Below the pieces are notes generated by a model. The model saw only the letters and a program-made list of their open reading frames with translations, searched no databases and was not told the DNA's origin. The translations under genes were made by a program, and so were the position numbers. Below, one piece after another: positions 34,855 through 43,656 of a stretch of 55,376 nucleotides of DNA. The DNA comes from an uncultured Akkermansia sp. (GTDB lineage Bacteria; Verrucomicrobiota; Verrucomicrobiia; Verrucomicrobiales; Akkermansiaceae), in contig CANQSY010000004.1 of the NCBI GenBank assembly GCA_947626635.1, forward strand, positions 1 to 55,376. Reading direction: 5' to 3'. The first letter of the stretch is position 1. Each line of letters starts with the position of its first letter.

Positions 34855-34883
34855 ATTAAATCACGATGTCCTCCGACCTGCAA
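34855..34883 (-). promoter_or_regulatory. Promoter of SprT-like gene
   Basis: Minus strand -35 TTGCAG (34878–34883), 17 bp, -10 TTTAAT (34855–34860), 7 nt before the ATG at 34847. It decides the start choice for this gene. Confidence 0.45.
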
Positions 34884-34902
34884 GCGAAAAGTCTCTCCGT
34901 CC

Positions 34903-34916
34903 AAGGCAACGCATTA
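34903..34916. repeat. Fragment of the palindromic repeat
   Basis: AAGGCAACGCATTAGG matches one arm and loop of the 17301–17330 palindrome with one base missing; the other arm is absent. It is a likely decayed copy. Confidence 0.4.
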
Positions 34917-35081
34917 GGAAAAGAGATTGATCAACAGCGAAAATGCTCTTATTGACTGATAGAAGCGTTGAAACGCATCATCAATCATGACGATAAGCGG
35001 TCATCATGTTGATGGCTCTCTAGCACTCCCTGCATACGTTCATCATTCGGGAAAAACTGCGCAACGCGCACGTGATCAAAA

Positions 35082-35141
35082 TCGTAATTCGTCCATCATA
35101 ATCCGTAAATAGGCAAACGCATTTCCCAATGCGTTTGCCCT
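35082..35141. repeat. Heptamer–palindrome repeat, intact copy
   Basis: Four degenerate heptamers (TCGTAAT, TCGTCCA, TCATAAT, CCGTAAA; 35082–35109) run straight into a perfect 12-bp palindrome: GGCAAACGCATT (35112–35123), loop TCCC, AATGCGTTTGCC (35128–35139), then CT. It has the same order and orientation as modules at 32 kb and, inverted, 17 kb. Confidence 0.85.
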
Positions 35142-35192
35142 GTCTCTCCGTCAGACATGGCGCAAAAAACGCATCAGGCAGTCAGACTTGAC

Positions 35193-35221
35193 TTGCCATC
35201 AAGCGACGATTTGGGTAGAAT
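35193..35221 (+). promoter_or_regulatory. Promoter of the transglutaminase-like gene
   Basis: -35 TTGCCA (35193–35198), 17 bp, -10 TAGAAT (35216–35221), 20 nt before the ATG at 35242. Confidence 0.55.
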
Positions 35222-35241
35222 GATAGGCAGACGGTACTGTT

Positions 35242-37908
35242 ATGTCTTCAAAATTGATCAAACTCATCCTAGCCCTCGCTGTTGCCATCGCCCTGGGGTA
35301 CTTCAGCTATCCGCTTTTTTACGGCGAGACTTCAGGCAAGCACCGACAAATTGCCCAAATTCCCACCAACGGCACTCCTAAGGGAAAAGACCCCTCTGAC
35401 GTTCCCCCCGAAACACCTCAGCCCTCTGCACCGACTGAAATATCCGACGGCGCTTCTGATGATGACTGGCAAAAGGGATTTGAGGAAACTTCCGACCAAC
35501 AGGAAGAAGAGGAAACAACAGCCGAAAACGACACGAGCGAGGGAGGCGACAACTCCTTCATGTTCACCGACGGCGACCCGGATCTACGCGGCATAACCGA
35601 AGAAAAGGATGCCCCGGAGGTCGCCGGGCAAACAGATGTGGTACCTCCTGCCCTGACCGTTCAACGCGAGCACTCCATCGTAGATGCCGCTAAAAACCTT
35701 GCAAATGCCTTCCAGCAGCAAGCAAAAAAGCCCACACCGCCGCAAACTAAGCCGGAATTCGACGCAGAGGCATGGAAACAGCCCCAAAAGATCTACAAGA
35801 CCGTGATGGAGCGCGTGCTGCAGAAGTTGGGCGATAAACCGACGCCGGAGAGCATTCTTTCTTTCCTCGGCAATGCGGAGAATCGCTCTGATATTGCCTT
35901 GATCTCCCTCTGCCGCAAGGCCGGTCTTTCCGACCTGAAGGACGTAGCGAGTCGTCCTATGGGGGGAAAACTGCTGGAGACTCTGAGCAGTGACCCGGAC
36001 TGGCTGTGCAATACAATGTTTTCCGGACCGGTTGATAAACTCGGACGCGGCCTCATGTACATGGAAACGATTTTCCAGGCTTCCCCTCAGGACATGATGG
36101 AGCCGATCTCGCGCCGCATCGCTACCACGGCTGCCACGGAATTTGCCCGTGAAGGCTGGGACAAAGAAGGAATGCTCGCTCGCTACAATTACTACAACAC
36201 CAGCTACAAGGAAGGCAAACTCAATAAGGCCTTCAACTCACTCAAATACTGGGAAACCCGATTCGTAACCGGCAATCGCGAACACGACACATGGGGAAGT
36301 CCCCAATCCCTCGCCTGGGAACGCGATAATGTGCGTCTCCCACTTGAGCGCTATTTAGATGCCTCAAGCCAACTGCATTATCGTATGAAAAATGCATTTG
36401 GCGACTCGGTACACGGTCCGGACTACTTGGCTCCCGTGCGCGCGGCTATGGGCAATATCACGCCGCTCATGCACCGTGAAATAGGCGGGGTTTGCGGCGC
36501 CTGCTCCCACTACGGCGCTTACGCTGCCTTAGCCGCCGGCATCCCCGCTATGACTATGGGCGAACCCGGCCACTGCGCCTATACGGTTCGAGTCAACAAC
36601 GACTGGAAAAAAGGGTACACGATCTTTTGGCAGCACAGCATGCACAAAACCTTCTGGAACCTGCACGATTGGGAATTCCTTATCCTCGCCCAAAAATTGT
36701 ACGAAGATCGTGAGAACACCCTTGTGTCGGACCACCTCGCCGCCGTGGCCGACCTCCTCGCCGCGCGTCGCTTCACGCGAGCCGCCATCGAGTGCTTCAA
36801 CGCCGCTACCGTCGTCCAACCGCTCAACTGGCCTGCCTGGCAGGCGGAAGCCGGCTTCCTCAAACAGAAGGCTCCTAAGAACAAGGCGAATTGGACGGAT
36901 CTCTGCCTGCGCGTCTCCAACACAATGGCGGAGAATTTCCACGATGCCGCGGCAACATTCCTGGCCCGCTACGTGTATCCTCAGCTGCTTCCTCTGGTAC
37001 CCAATCTGAAAGAGCGCAACAAACTTTTCGCCGCCTTCTTCAACAAATGCAACGATTATGGCGTGCATCATTGGGATATCGCTCCTCTGTTGAATGCGCA
37101 ATTTGAAGGCTGCCGCACAGATGCTGAAAAACTCGACTACATGAAAACGGCTCTGTCCGTCCTCATGAGCAAGCCCGACTATTCCGGCTCTGTTCTGGCC
37201 TGGGGACTGGATGCTGCCGGGCGCTCTGCCGGTGAGGAGGAGGGACAAAAGAACAGCCACCTGCAAGAGGAATTCAGCAGACTCATCATCTCCGCCATGT
37301 CGCACATGCGCGCCTCCAAAAAGGACCAAAACGCAACATGGAATGGCTTGGGCGAGGCCATGTGTGCTGCTGAGAACAACAACGATGAACGCACGTTCCA
37401 AGCCATCGGCAAACTCGCCATGCAGAAGTGTAAAAAGAACTTCCCTAAATACAAGTTTAAATTCAAGTCCTTCTCCGGCAAGGTCATCTCCACAAAAGGT
37501 CTCATCCAAACGACGCACAAACTCAACGATGCAGCCGTGCGCGATGGATGCCTGCATTGGGGCGTCCTCCAAAAAACCGGCGGTTCCATCCCCATGCCTG
37601 CGGGAGGTGATGGAAGCGTCTCGGTGAAAATGGACGAGGGAGGTCAAATCAACGGAGTGGTCATCCTTTTCGATAAACCGATTGAGGATGGTCAGAACTA
37701 CACCCTCGAAACGTCCGAAGATGGACAGAATTGGTCGAAAACGAACGCAGAGGCTCAGCTGAATGTATCTGTCATGAGGTTTGACCTCCAGGAGCATGGA
37801 ATCAATGCGCGTTATGTGCGCCTTGTCAAAGCAGGTTCCGACAAAAATTCCACAACTAATCTCGTCGGTTTCTACGTATACGGAAAACCCAATAAAAGCA
37901 AATCCTAA
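35242..37908 (+). CDS. Membrane-anchored transglutaminase-like protein with C-terminal discoidin-like domain
   Basis: An 888-residue protein: signal anchor (about 5–26), an acidic Glu/Asp/Thr/Pro-rich linker (to about 150), and a large helical domain. A transglutaminase-fold-like core follows, with GGVCGACSHYGAYAAL (Cys418/Cys421), GIPA, then GHCAYTV (His444) and NNDW (Asp454). A helical middle follows, and a C-terminal F5/8 type C-like beta-sandwich comes at about 770–880 (YTLETSEDGQNW, ARYVRLV, FYVYGK). The Cys–His–Asp order and the GIPA hinge are what suggest the transglutaminase/cysteine-protease fold; the His–Asp spacing is short. Discoidin domains often bind sugars, so it may act on surface glycoproteins. 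It is paired with the next gene, 8 bp away. Confidence 0.6.
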   Translation: MSSKLIKLILALAVAIALGYFSYPLFYGETSGKHRQIAQIPTNGTPKGKDPSDVPPETPQPSAPTEISDGASDDDWQKGFEETSDQQEEEETTAENDTSEGGDNSFMFTDGDPDLRGITEEKDAPEVAGQTDVVPPALTVQREHSIVDAAKNLANAFQQQAKKPTPPQTKPEFDAEAWKQPQKIYKTVMERVLQKLGDKPTPESILSFLGNAENRSDIALISLCRKAGLSDLKDVASRPMGGKLLETLSSDPDWLCNTMFSGPVDKLGRGLMYMETIFQASPQDMMEPISRRIATTAATEFAREGWDKEGMLARYNYYNTSYKEGKLNKAFNSLKYWETRFVTGNREHDTWGSPQSLAWERDNVRLPLERYLDASSQLHYRMKNAFGDSVHGPDYLAPVRAAMGNITPLMHREIGGVCGACSHYGAYAALAAGIPAMTMGEPGHCAYTVRVNNDWKKGYTIFWQHSMHKTFWNLHDWEFLILAQKLYEDRENTLVSDHLAAVADLLAARRFTRAAIECFNAATVVQPLNWPAWQAEAGFLKQKAPKNKANWTDLCLRVSNTMAENFHDAAATFLARYVYPQLLPLVPNLKERNKLFAAFFNKCNDYGVHHWDIAPLLNAQFEGCRTDAEKLDYMKTALSVLMSKPDYSGSVLAWGLDAAGRSAGEEEGQKNSHLQEEFSRLIISAMSHMRASKKDQNATWNGLGEAMCAAENNNDERTFQAIGKLAMQKCKKNFPKYKFKFKSFSGKVISTKGLIQTTHKLNDAAVRDGCLHWGVLQKTGGSIPMPAGGDGSVSVKMDEGGQINGVVILFDKPIEDGQNYTLETSEDGQNWSKTNAEAQLNVSVMRFDLQEHGINARYVRLVKAGSDKNSTTNLVGFYVYGKPNKSKS

Positions 37909-37916
37909 TTTCATTT

Positions 37917-38786
37917 ATGAACCTAATCCGGAAAAAAATCGCGCTGGGTATCGTGGCTCTTATGGGGGTGACCTCTGCATTCGGAGCTCAAGCTCGCTCC
38001 TACCCAGATGCACTCGCTAAAGCCGGCAAATCCAAACCGGTCATTCTCTTTTGCTATGGAGCCAACTACGATCAGGTGAGTCAGGAGACGTACGAAACCT
38101 TCATCCACAGCAAAAACAAGGAGATCATACGTGCGCTGGGGAAGGAAAGCTGGGTTGTTGTCCCGGTTTTTCAGGAACCCAACGAAAAGGAGAAGAAAGA
38201 ATACGAGAAGGTGATGGGCAACAAGCATCTCCCGGGCGAGATGTGGAGCCTCCCTTGCTTCCTTATCATGGATGGGGCGGGAAACTTTCGCGGAGCTGTG
38301 CAAAGCAAGGAGGAAATGGAATCGCCGGAAGCCGCTGCTACTGCTCTCACCACCTTGCTGAAGAATTTTGCCGTACAACAAAAACTGATTGAAGAAGCGG
38401 AACGCTCAAACGGCGAAAACAAGAAAAAAGCCCTCCAAAAGGCCCTCGACATCCCCCGTCTCTCTGTGCCGGGTCATAAAAGCTATGACCCCGTCTACTC
38501 CGGGCTCCTCGATAAGGTACAGACCATGTCCATCCCGGAGGCCACTGACACCGTACGCAAAGAGCTGGCCGGCGGTCCCTTCACCCCTCTCGAACGCCAG
38601 ATGATACTCGCCACCCTTGCGGGGCACGTGCGCCACAAAGGCGGATCCGCGGACCTATTGCGCTCTCTCTACACAGAAATCAAGGAAATTGATCCTACCT
38701 CCGCCTTTGGTATCTATGCCGAGGGTGCCATCAAACTATGGGCCGGCGGCGGCAATGGATCAGCGCCGACTCAACAGGCGCAATGA
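37917..38786 (+). CDS. Secreted thioredoxin-like protein without CxxC
   Basis: A 289-residue protein with a signal peptide (about 1–24, cleavage near AFG-AQA), then a thioredoxin-like alpha/beta segment (KPVILFCYGANYD…VVVPVFQEP…LPCFLIMDGAGNFRG) that lacks the redox CxxC pair, followed by a helical region with TPLERQMILATLAGH. It is probably a non-redox binding or structural protein. It begins 8 bp after the transglutaminase-like gene and is co-transcribed with it, which suggests a common extracytoplasmic process. Confidence 0.6.
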   Translation: MNLIRKKIALGIVALMGVTSAFGAQARSYPDALAKAGKSKPVILFCYGANYDQVSQETYETFIHSKNKEIIRALGKESWVVVPVFQEPNEKEKKEYEKVMGNKHLPGEMWSLPCFLIMDGAGNFRGAVQSKEEMESPEAAATALTTLLKNFAVQQKLIEEAERSNGENKKKALQKALDIPRLSVPGHKSYDPVYSGLLDKVQTMSIPEATDTVRKELAGGPFTPLERQMILATLAGHVRHKGGSADLLRSLYTEIKEIDPTSAFGIYAEGAIKLWAGGGNGSAPTQQAQ

Positions 38787-38817
38787 CGCGCACACACGGC
38801 AGGGGGAACGCCTCTGC

Positions 38818-39681
38818 TCAACAGTCGGTCTCAGTATCACTGCCGCCTATCATCTCCGGCGTGATCGTGTAAAGCACCCCACAGCGCGGACAGGATACCT
38901 CCAATTTACCCTGCTCAGAAAGCTCGTCAGCAAAATCCTTGCGCATAGCCCGGATCACCGGCAAGATACGCTCCGTCGTACACCCGCAGCGAAAGGTAAA
39001 GCGACGGGTCTCAAGCAGCTTCACGTCCTCCGTCGATTCAAGGTCCCGCAACTGCTCGGCCTGCAATTCCGCAAGCCAATCGTAATCTGCTCCCGGCTGG
39101 GCTGTGACAAGTGCGTATTCATCACCTTCCCCGACGAAAGCGCGCGCCGTTCTCTGTTCACTGAGCCGGTAGTATGTCTCCACTTTTGCTGCAACGTCCC
39201 CCGGCGGAAGAGGAACGACCGACGTATGAATATCGCGCCCTGCACACATATTCTGCGCGTAGAGCATATCCGTCTCCGGCTCGCGGACGTCTTCGGTAAA
39301 AACCCGTCCTACCACGTCCTCCGTCAGTGAGGACCCCGCCACGAAGTAGTTGGCCGTGGTAGGGTGCTTGACATTAAGCGTCCACGCATGGTGTTCTTTC
39401 CACGGGCGGGAGACCACGTAGAGAGTGAAGAAAGCAAGCAACTGCTTGAAGAATGTATCCTCCTGCTCGTTGTTGTGCAGCCCGTGCTGCATCAAGTGCA
39501 GGTAATATCCTACAAAGAGCGGCGAGAAATCCGCGCGTAGAAGCAAACAATTTCTCCGGTGGACATAGTAGGCCCGCACCGTGGTGTATTCTGCCACGAA
39601 TTGACTATCGTCGGGCTGCAGCGCTCCATCCGCCATCCTGCCTGTCATCATAGCACCGCCTTCTCCGACGTGCAAGCTCAT
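38818..39681 (-). CDS. hslO: Redox-regulated chaperone Hsp33
   Basis: Cytoplasmic holdase switched on by oxidation. The 287-residue product shows the Hsp33 fold (VRAYYVHRRN near the N-terminus in place of the usual RGxxV) and, decisively, the C-terminal zinc centre FRCGCTTERI…VSCPRCGVLY (CxC then CxxC). It has an unusually acidic tail ending in TETDC with a fifth Cys. An alternative start (Met11, preceded by GGAG) exists. It is divergent from osmC, another oxidative-stress gene. Confidence 0.9.
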   Translation of the reverse strand: MSLHVGEGGAMMTGRMADGALQPDDSQFVAEYTTVRAYYVHRRNCLLLRADFSPLFVGYYLHLMQHGLHNNEQEDTFFKQLLAFFTLYVVSRPWKEHHAWTLNVKHPTTANYFVAGSSLTEDVVGRVFTEDVREPETDMLYAQNMCAGRDIHTSVVPLPPGDVAAKVETYYRLSEQRTARAFVGEGDEYALVTAQPGADYDWLAELQAEQLRDLESTEDVKLLETRRFTFRCGCTTERILPVIRAMRKDFADELSEQGKLEVSCPRCGVLYTITPEMIGGSDTETDC

Positions 39682-39725
39682 TTCTCTCTTTTTCGAGCTT
39701 TTCCCACGTATGTTAGCGAGTTAGG

Positions 39726-39755
39726 TTGACGACGACACCGGCCACGCGTTACGAT
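39726..39755 (+). promoter_or_regulatory. Promoter of osmC
   Basis: -35 TTGACG (39726–39731), 18 bp, -10 TACGAT (39750–39755), 10 nt to the ATG at 39766. An earlier ATG at 39754 would overlap the -10 and is not used. Confidence 0.55.
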
Positions 39756-39765
39756 GCCTCTCGCC

Positions 39766-40176
39766 ATGAACACCATCCATTACACCTCAACAACCCAATT
39801 GGAAGATCGTATGCGTTGCCACTCGATCATGGAGCGCGACGACAAACCTGAATTCTGCACGGACGTCCCGGAACAACTCGGCGGACGCGGTGCAATGCCC
39901 ACGCCGGGTGAAATGCTCGCCGCGACGGTTGCCTCCTGTATGCTCAGCATGATCGCTTTTACAGGCGCCAAACGACATATCCCCGTTCAAGGCGCTTCCA
40001 TCCAAGCAGCCTGCGGCGAAGGAAAATCAGGAATCGGGAGTTTGCACTTCCGTATCCATCTTCCTCACGTGCACGACGAAGAGCAGCTGCACATCCTCAA
40101 AAACGCCGTGGCTTCCTGCCCCGTAGGAAGTTCTATCAGACCTGAAATTCATCAAGAGCTCATCTGGGAGAGCTGA
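39766..40176 (+). CDS. OsmC/Ohr family protein
   Basis: A 136-residue member of the OsmC/Ohr superfamily of thiol-dependent hydroperoxide reductases. The first reactive Cys lies in EMLAATVASCMLSM and the second in the NAVASCPVG block, and the TPGEMLAATVASC helix is the family signature. The general OsmC fit is firm; the Ohr versus YhfA-like class is not resolved. Its promoter and start position support Met at 39766. It is divergent from hslO, so both redox genes may respond together. Confidence 0.85.
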   Translation: MNTIHYTSTTQLEDRMRCHSIMERDDKPEFCTDVPEQLGGRGAMPTPGEMLAATVASCMLSMIAFTGAKRHIPVQGASIQAACGEGKSGIGSLHFRIHLPHVHDEEQLHILKNAVASCPVGSSIRPEIHQELIWES

Positions 40177-40191
40177 GGCCCATGCAGAAGA

Positions 40192-41199
40192 ATGTTTACA
40201 GGCGGGCGTCGATACGCTACAAGGCGCGCCCTGAAGAGGGGTCGACTCTTCGCGCTGGTCATCACTCTGCTGCACATCTTCCCGCTTGCCGCTCCGATCG
40301 GAGCTCAGGACGCGCTGAGTGCCATCGGTCGGAAGGTCTGGCAGAATGAGTGCGCCGGTTCCATCCAAGGCTTGGTGAGCTGGAATGCCGGTGAGGATTT
40401 TCCCTCGCTCGGCATCGGACATTTCATTTGGTACCCGGCCGGCAAAACCGGACCATTTGACGAGAGTTTCCCGAAGCTCATGGATTTTGCCACACATCGC
40501 GGAGTACAAGTGCCAACCTTCTTCCGCGGAGCCGCTCCTTGGCGAGACCGCGCCTCTTTCATGGCTGATCGGAGAGGCGTGGCCAATCAAATGCGGCAGT
40601 GGCTTGCCCGGCATCTCGACCTGCAGGTGCAGTTCCTTGTCGCCCGCTGCCGCGCCGCTCTCCCCTCCATGCTCCGCATCGCTCACGATCCGGTCTCCGT
40701 GGAAGCGCGCTTTGCCATGCTCTCCCGGTCCCCGCTCGGTCTCTACTGTCTCGTAGACTACGTGAACTTCAAAGGCGAAGGCACCAAACTGACCGAGCGA
40801 TACAACGGCCAAGGTTGGGGATTGCTTCAGGTGCTCGAGGAAATGCGCGGTTCCCCTTCTACCCCGGACGCAGCAGCTGCTGAGTTCAGCCGAGCTGCAG
40901 CGGCGGTGATGACCCGACGAGTGAAGAATTCACCGCCTGCACGCGGAGAATCACGGTGGTTGAACGGTTGGCTCAATCGTTGCCGGTCCTACGCTCCAAC
41001 TCGGCGCTGGGGAGCAGTCTCAACGCCGCGCGCCCGACGGTCCTTTATGGAGGGCCGGGGTTTCGCACCTGCCTTATTATGTATCGCGGGCAGAATTTTC
41101 ACGACCCGTGAACACCCGTACGCCGCCGTTACTGCTCTACCTTCAAGGAATAGATTTTACCGTGGAAATTGCGTCCGAGAGTTCGCAACGGAAGGATGA
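40192..41199 (+). CDS. Conserved secreted protein with SLGIGHFIWYP motif; altered C-terminus
   Basis: A 335-residue protein with a basic N-terminus and signal peptide (hydrophobic segment about 17–36, cleavage near IGA-QDA). The body, with NECAGSIQGLVSWNAGEDFPSLGIGHF and CLVDYVNFKGEG, resembles a widely conserved uncharacterised secreted family whose members end soon after a RWLxGWLxR motif. Here that motif (ESRWLNGWLNRCRSY) is followed by about 65 residues of Arg/Ala-rich, low-confidence sequence with rare-looking codons that run 71 bp into the opposite-strand GH20 gene. A frameshift or lost stop near 41000 would explain this; another frame ends at about 41110. The gene is 15 bp after osmC. 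Confidence 0.6.
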   Translation: MFTGGRRYATRRALKRGRLFALVITLLHIFPLAAPIGAQDALSAIGRKVWQNECAGSIQGLVSWNAGEDFPSLGIGHFIWYPAGKTGPFDESFPKLMDFATHRGVQVPTFFRGAAPWRDRASFMADRRGVANQMRQWLARHLDLQVQFLVARCRAALPSMLRIAHDPVSVEARFAMLSRSPLGLYCLVDYVNFKGEGTKLTERYNGQGWGLLQVLEEMRGSPSTPDAAAAEFSRAAAAVMTRRVKNSPPARGESRWLNGWLNRCRSYAPTRRWGAVSTPRARRSFMEGRGFAPALLCIAGRIFTTREHPYAAVTALPSRNRFYRGNCVREFATEG

Positions 41200-43396
41200 A
41201 GGTGCAGCGCAATCCTTTTGTTCGTTTGTGGAATCCCTCCTCTGCGTTCACGTAATTATCCAACTGCATTCTGGAAACAACTTCACCATCCAGCAACAGC
41301 TTCGTATACCCCTTCTCGCCGATAAGCTCCAATTTCACCCGCTTGCCTATCGGCAGCTTTGCCTCGTAAGAGAACTCCATCGTGTCGGCGCGACGGAACC
41401 CGATCGTCCCGTCTTTCATCACGCCGAGCAGTTCACCCTCCGGGGCTGAAAGCAGCGCCTGCTCCTCACCTTCCGGAGCCTCGGTAAGTTCCACTTCCAT
41501 GGTGAGATGATAATTCGGTCCCAGAGCAGGCAGACCGATCTCCTGCGGCAGGTTATCAGCATGAATCTCCACGGGCTTTTTCTCCTCCCAAATGAAGAGG
41601 GGATTAATGAGCGGCGCAAACCCTATGGCTCGAGCCAGTTTCCTGTGCTCATCGTAGGTATCCGGTGACTGCGGCGTACCCCACATCTTCTGAGAAAGCA
41701 CATCCATGGAGTCCGAGATCGTGTACCATATATCATACATACCGTAGCCCGTGTGCCGCAAATCCGTCGCGTCATTCCATACGGCAAAGGCCGCGCCGAG
41801 GAGTTGCGGATGCCCGGCAGGGAGCTGCTCCTGGTACATCATGTGCGGCTGCCAGTGTTCATACAACCAGTCCAAATTCTCATCCATGCGGTAATAATCC
41901 GCAAAAGGCACAATGTAGAGATAGGCGTCGTTTGTGTTGATCACGTCGTAGCCCAGATTGACCGCTTCCCATGCGCGCATCCAAGTGGTGTTCCAGAGAT
42001 TCATCTGCACTCCCTTGGCAAGCACGGGAGTCTTCCCGGGTTTGGAACTCTGGCTCCCCCAAACCCGCGGCTTGTACCCTCGACTCACCACATAGCGCAG
42101 TATCCCGTCCGTGTATTTTCGGTAATCCTCCGCATCGCCGAAAAATTCATCCGCGCCCACGTGGATGGTACATCCTTCAAACACGGCCCGTCCCAACCCC
42201 TGGTCCTCCAGCAGATACTCGTCGAAACACTCCTCCACAAAACGAAGGGTCTCCGGGTTTGCGGCATCCAACATCTCGCAGCGCCTCTTTTCGTGCCTCT
42301 TCATCGGCCCCTTGTAGATGAGATCCGGACGAATGCGGGTGAGCGCCAAGGCGTGGCCCGGCGTGTCCAACTCCGGCACAATATCCACACCACGGGTCTT
42401 CGCATAATCAATGAGTGCACGAAAATCCTTCTTGCTGTAGGAAACGTCTTTTGACGTGAGAGGTTGCCCATCGGCTCCCTTCACGACGGATTCCAGGCGA
42501 AAGGAAGAGTAACTCTCCTTGAAAGGATCACGTCCCGCATCCACGTACGCCTCGTGAAAGATGAAGTTATTGTTGATGACAAGGTGAAGATCGTTCATCT
42601 TGTACCATGCCATCGTGTTAATCACATCGCGCAGCTCGGAGAGCGCGTAGTGCGTGCGCGCTATATCCAGGATGAACCCCCGCAGCCCATAGCGCGGGAA
42701 ATCGACCGCCGTGCCACAAGGAAGTTTATCCTTCTGCGTTTTGAGCATCTGGAGCAGACTGCGCGTCGCCCACCACATCCCCTTCGCGCCGCCGCCTACT
42801 ATTTCCACCCGTTCCGGGGCAATATGAAGCTCATATCCTTCCTCGCCAATCTCCGTTTTTCTCTCCTCGCCGGCTTCGGTGAAGATGAGATCGGCCGCCT
42901 CCTCACTTCCCTCCTCAAGAATCCTTACCTTGCCCCCCACAGTCGCCTCGAGTTCCGCTTTGAGCAATTCCGCCCTTTCACGATCACTCCAGCGCACTCG
43001 TATGACCTCGCCCGGTTTCCACTCCCCCTCCCCTCCCTGCCACTGCAGAAGATCAGGAATCACCTTCGGTTTCGGATTCCCCGGCACAACATTACTCGTC
43101 ACCCAAACTTCATAGTCGCGGCTCAGCGCCTCTTCCCCATTCTTGACGACACGAAAGAACACATGCACAGGCACGTCCGAAATCACCGAGCGCACCGTCC
43201 CGTCTCGCGTGATGACCTGCTCATAGTCCGCCCCCGCCAACTCGACCACGGCCCCTTCCGCTGTCGGCATAATCAGTCGACCATTCGCTGCATCCAACTC
43301 GGGTGCAGGCAGAGCGTCTGCTATCTCCTGGGCACTTTGCCCCATGAGCAGCGCTGGTGTCATCATACACATTGCAGTCCAGAATATCCTTTTCAT
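41129..43396 (-). CDS. Secreted GH20 beta-N-acetylhexosaminidase
   Basis: Removes terminal GlcNAc or GalNAc from glycans. The 755-residue product has a signal peptide (1–19), an N-terminal GH20b-like domain, the (beta/alpha)8 catalytic domain from about 237 (YGLRGFILDIARTHY) with the catalytic Asp–Glu pair in IHVGADEFFG and the WGSQSS/AFAVWND strands, and a C-terminal beta-sandwich (about 650–755) that resembles a laminin-G or lectin-type module. Together with nanA and the epimerase it fits degradation of mucin-type glycans; no sulfatase or fucosidase lies nearby. The 3′ end overlaps the convergent gene by 71 bp. Confidence 0.93.
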   Translation of the reverse strand: MKRIFWTAMCMMTPALLMGQSAQEIADALPAPELDAANGRLIMPTAEGAVVELAGADYEQVITRDGTVRSVISDVPVHVFFRVVKNGEEALSRDYEVWVTSNVVPGNPKPKVIPDLLQWQGGEGEWKPGEVIRVRWSDRERAELLKAELEATVGGKVRILEEGSEEAADLIFTEAGEERKTEIGEEGYELHIAPERVEIVGGGAKGMWWATRSLLQMLKTQKDKLPCGTAVDFPRYGLRGFILDIARTHYALSELRDVINTMAWYKMNDLHLVINNNFIFHEAYVDAGRDPFKESYSSFRLESVVKGADGQPLTSKDVSYSKKDFRALIDYAKTRGVDIVPELDTPGHALALTRIRPDLIYKGPMKRHEKRRCEMLDAANPETLRFVEECFDEYLLEDQGLGRAVFEGCTIHVGADEFFGDAEDYRKYTDGILRYVVSRGYKPRVWGSQSSKPGKTPVLAKGVQMNLWNTTWMRAWEAVNLGYDVINTNDAYLYIVPFADYYRMDENLDWLYEHWQPHMMYQEQLPAGHPQLLGAAFAVWNDATDLRHTGYGMYDIWYTISDSMDVLSQKMWGTPQSPDTYDEHRKLARAIGFAPLINPLFIWEEKKPVEIHADNLPQEIGLPALGPNYHLTMEVELTEAPEGEEQALLSAPEGELLGVMKDGTIGFRRADTMEFSYEAKLPIGKRVKLELIGEKGYTKLLLDGEVVSRMQLDNYVNAEEGFHKRTKGLRCTFILPLRTLGRNFHGKIYSLKVEQ

Positions 43397-43656
43397 CAGT
43401 TGACAGCAGTTCCCATCCTCTGTTTATATCATACGGAAGAACAAGATGTTTTCTTTCATTGTTTTGTTCTTTCATGACGCCACAGGGTCTTTCGTTTCTC
43501 ATACGAAATATAAGCCGCCGTATAACAGCGCACGAAAAACCTCCCCCTTTCATGCAGGGCGCCGCCCCATCGTATTCGACGCGCACTTCAACCCTACCCA
43601 ACTAGGCATCACCGGCAGAGAAGTCTCTGAAAGGAAGCGCCGCGACAGGAAGTCCT
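43397..43656. other. Intergenic stretch, 260 bp
   Basis: Upstream of GH20 there is a TATGAT/TATAAA-like -10 around 43425–43435 on the minus strand with no clear -35. The rest is unassigned; a short open frame here only shadows GH20 codons. Confidence 0.4.

Larger units (their letters stand above)
34917..35241. other. Divergent intergenic stretch, about 325 bp
   Basis: Contains the heptamer–palindrome repeat at 35082–35141 and the promoter of the next gene at 35193–35221. The remainder, AT-rich with short inverted ATCAT/ATGAT words around 34975–35020, shows nothing recognisable. Confidence 0.5.

Noticed and set aside
36529..37914. Minus-strand frame of 461 codons
   Set aside because: Lies opposite the transglutaminase-like gene, which has a promoter, signal anchor and recognisable C-terminal domain.
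43221..43601. Small frame (126 codons) upstream of and overlapping GH20
   Set aside because: Mostly GH20 codons in another frame; the part outside GH20 has no support.
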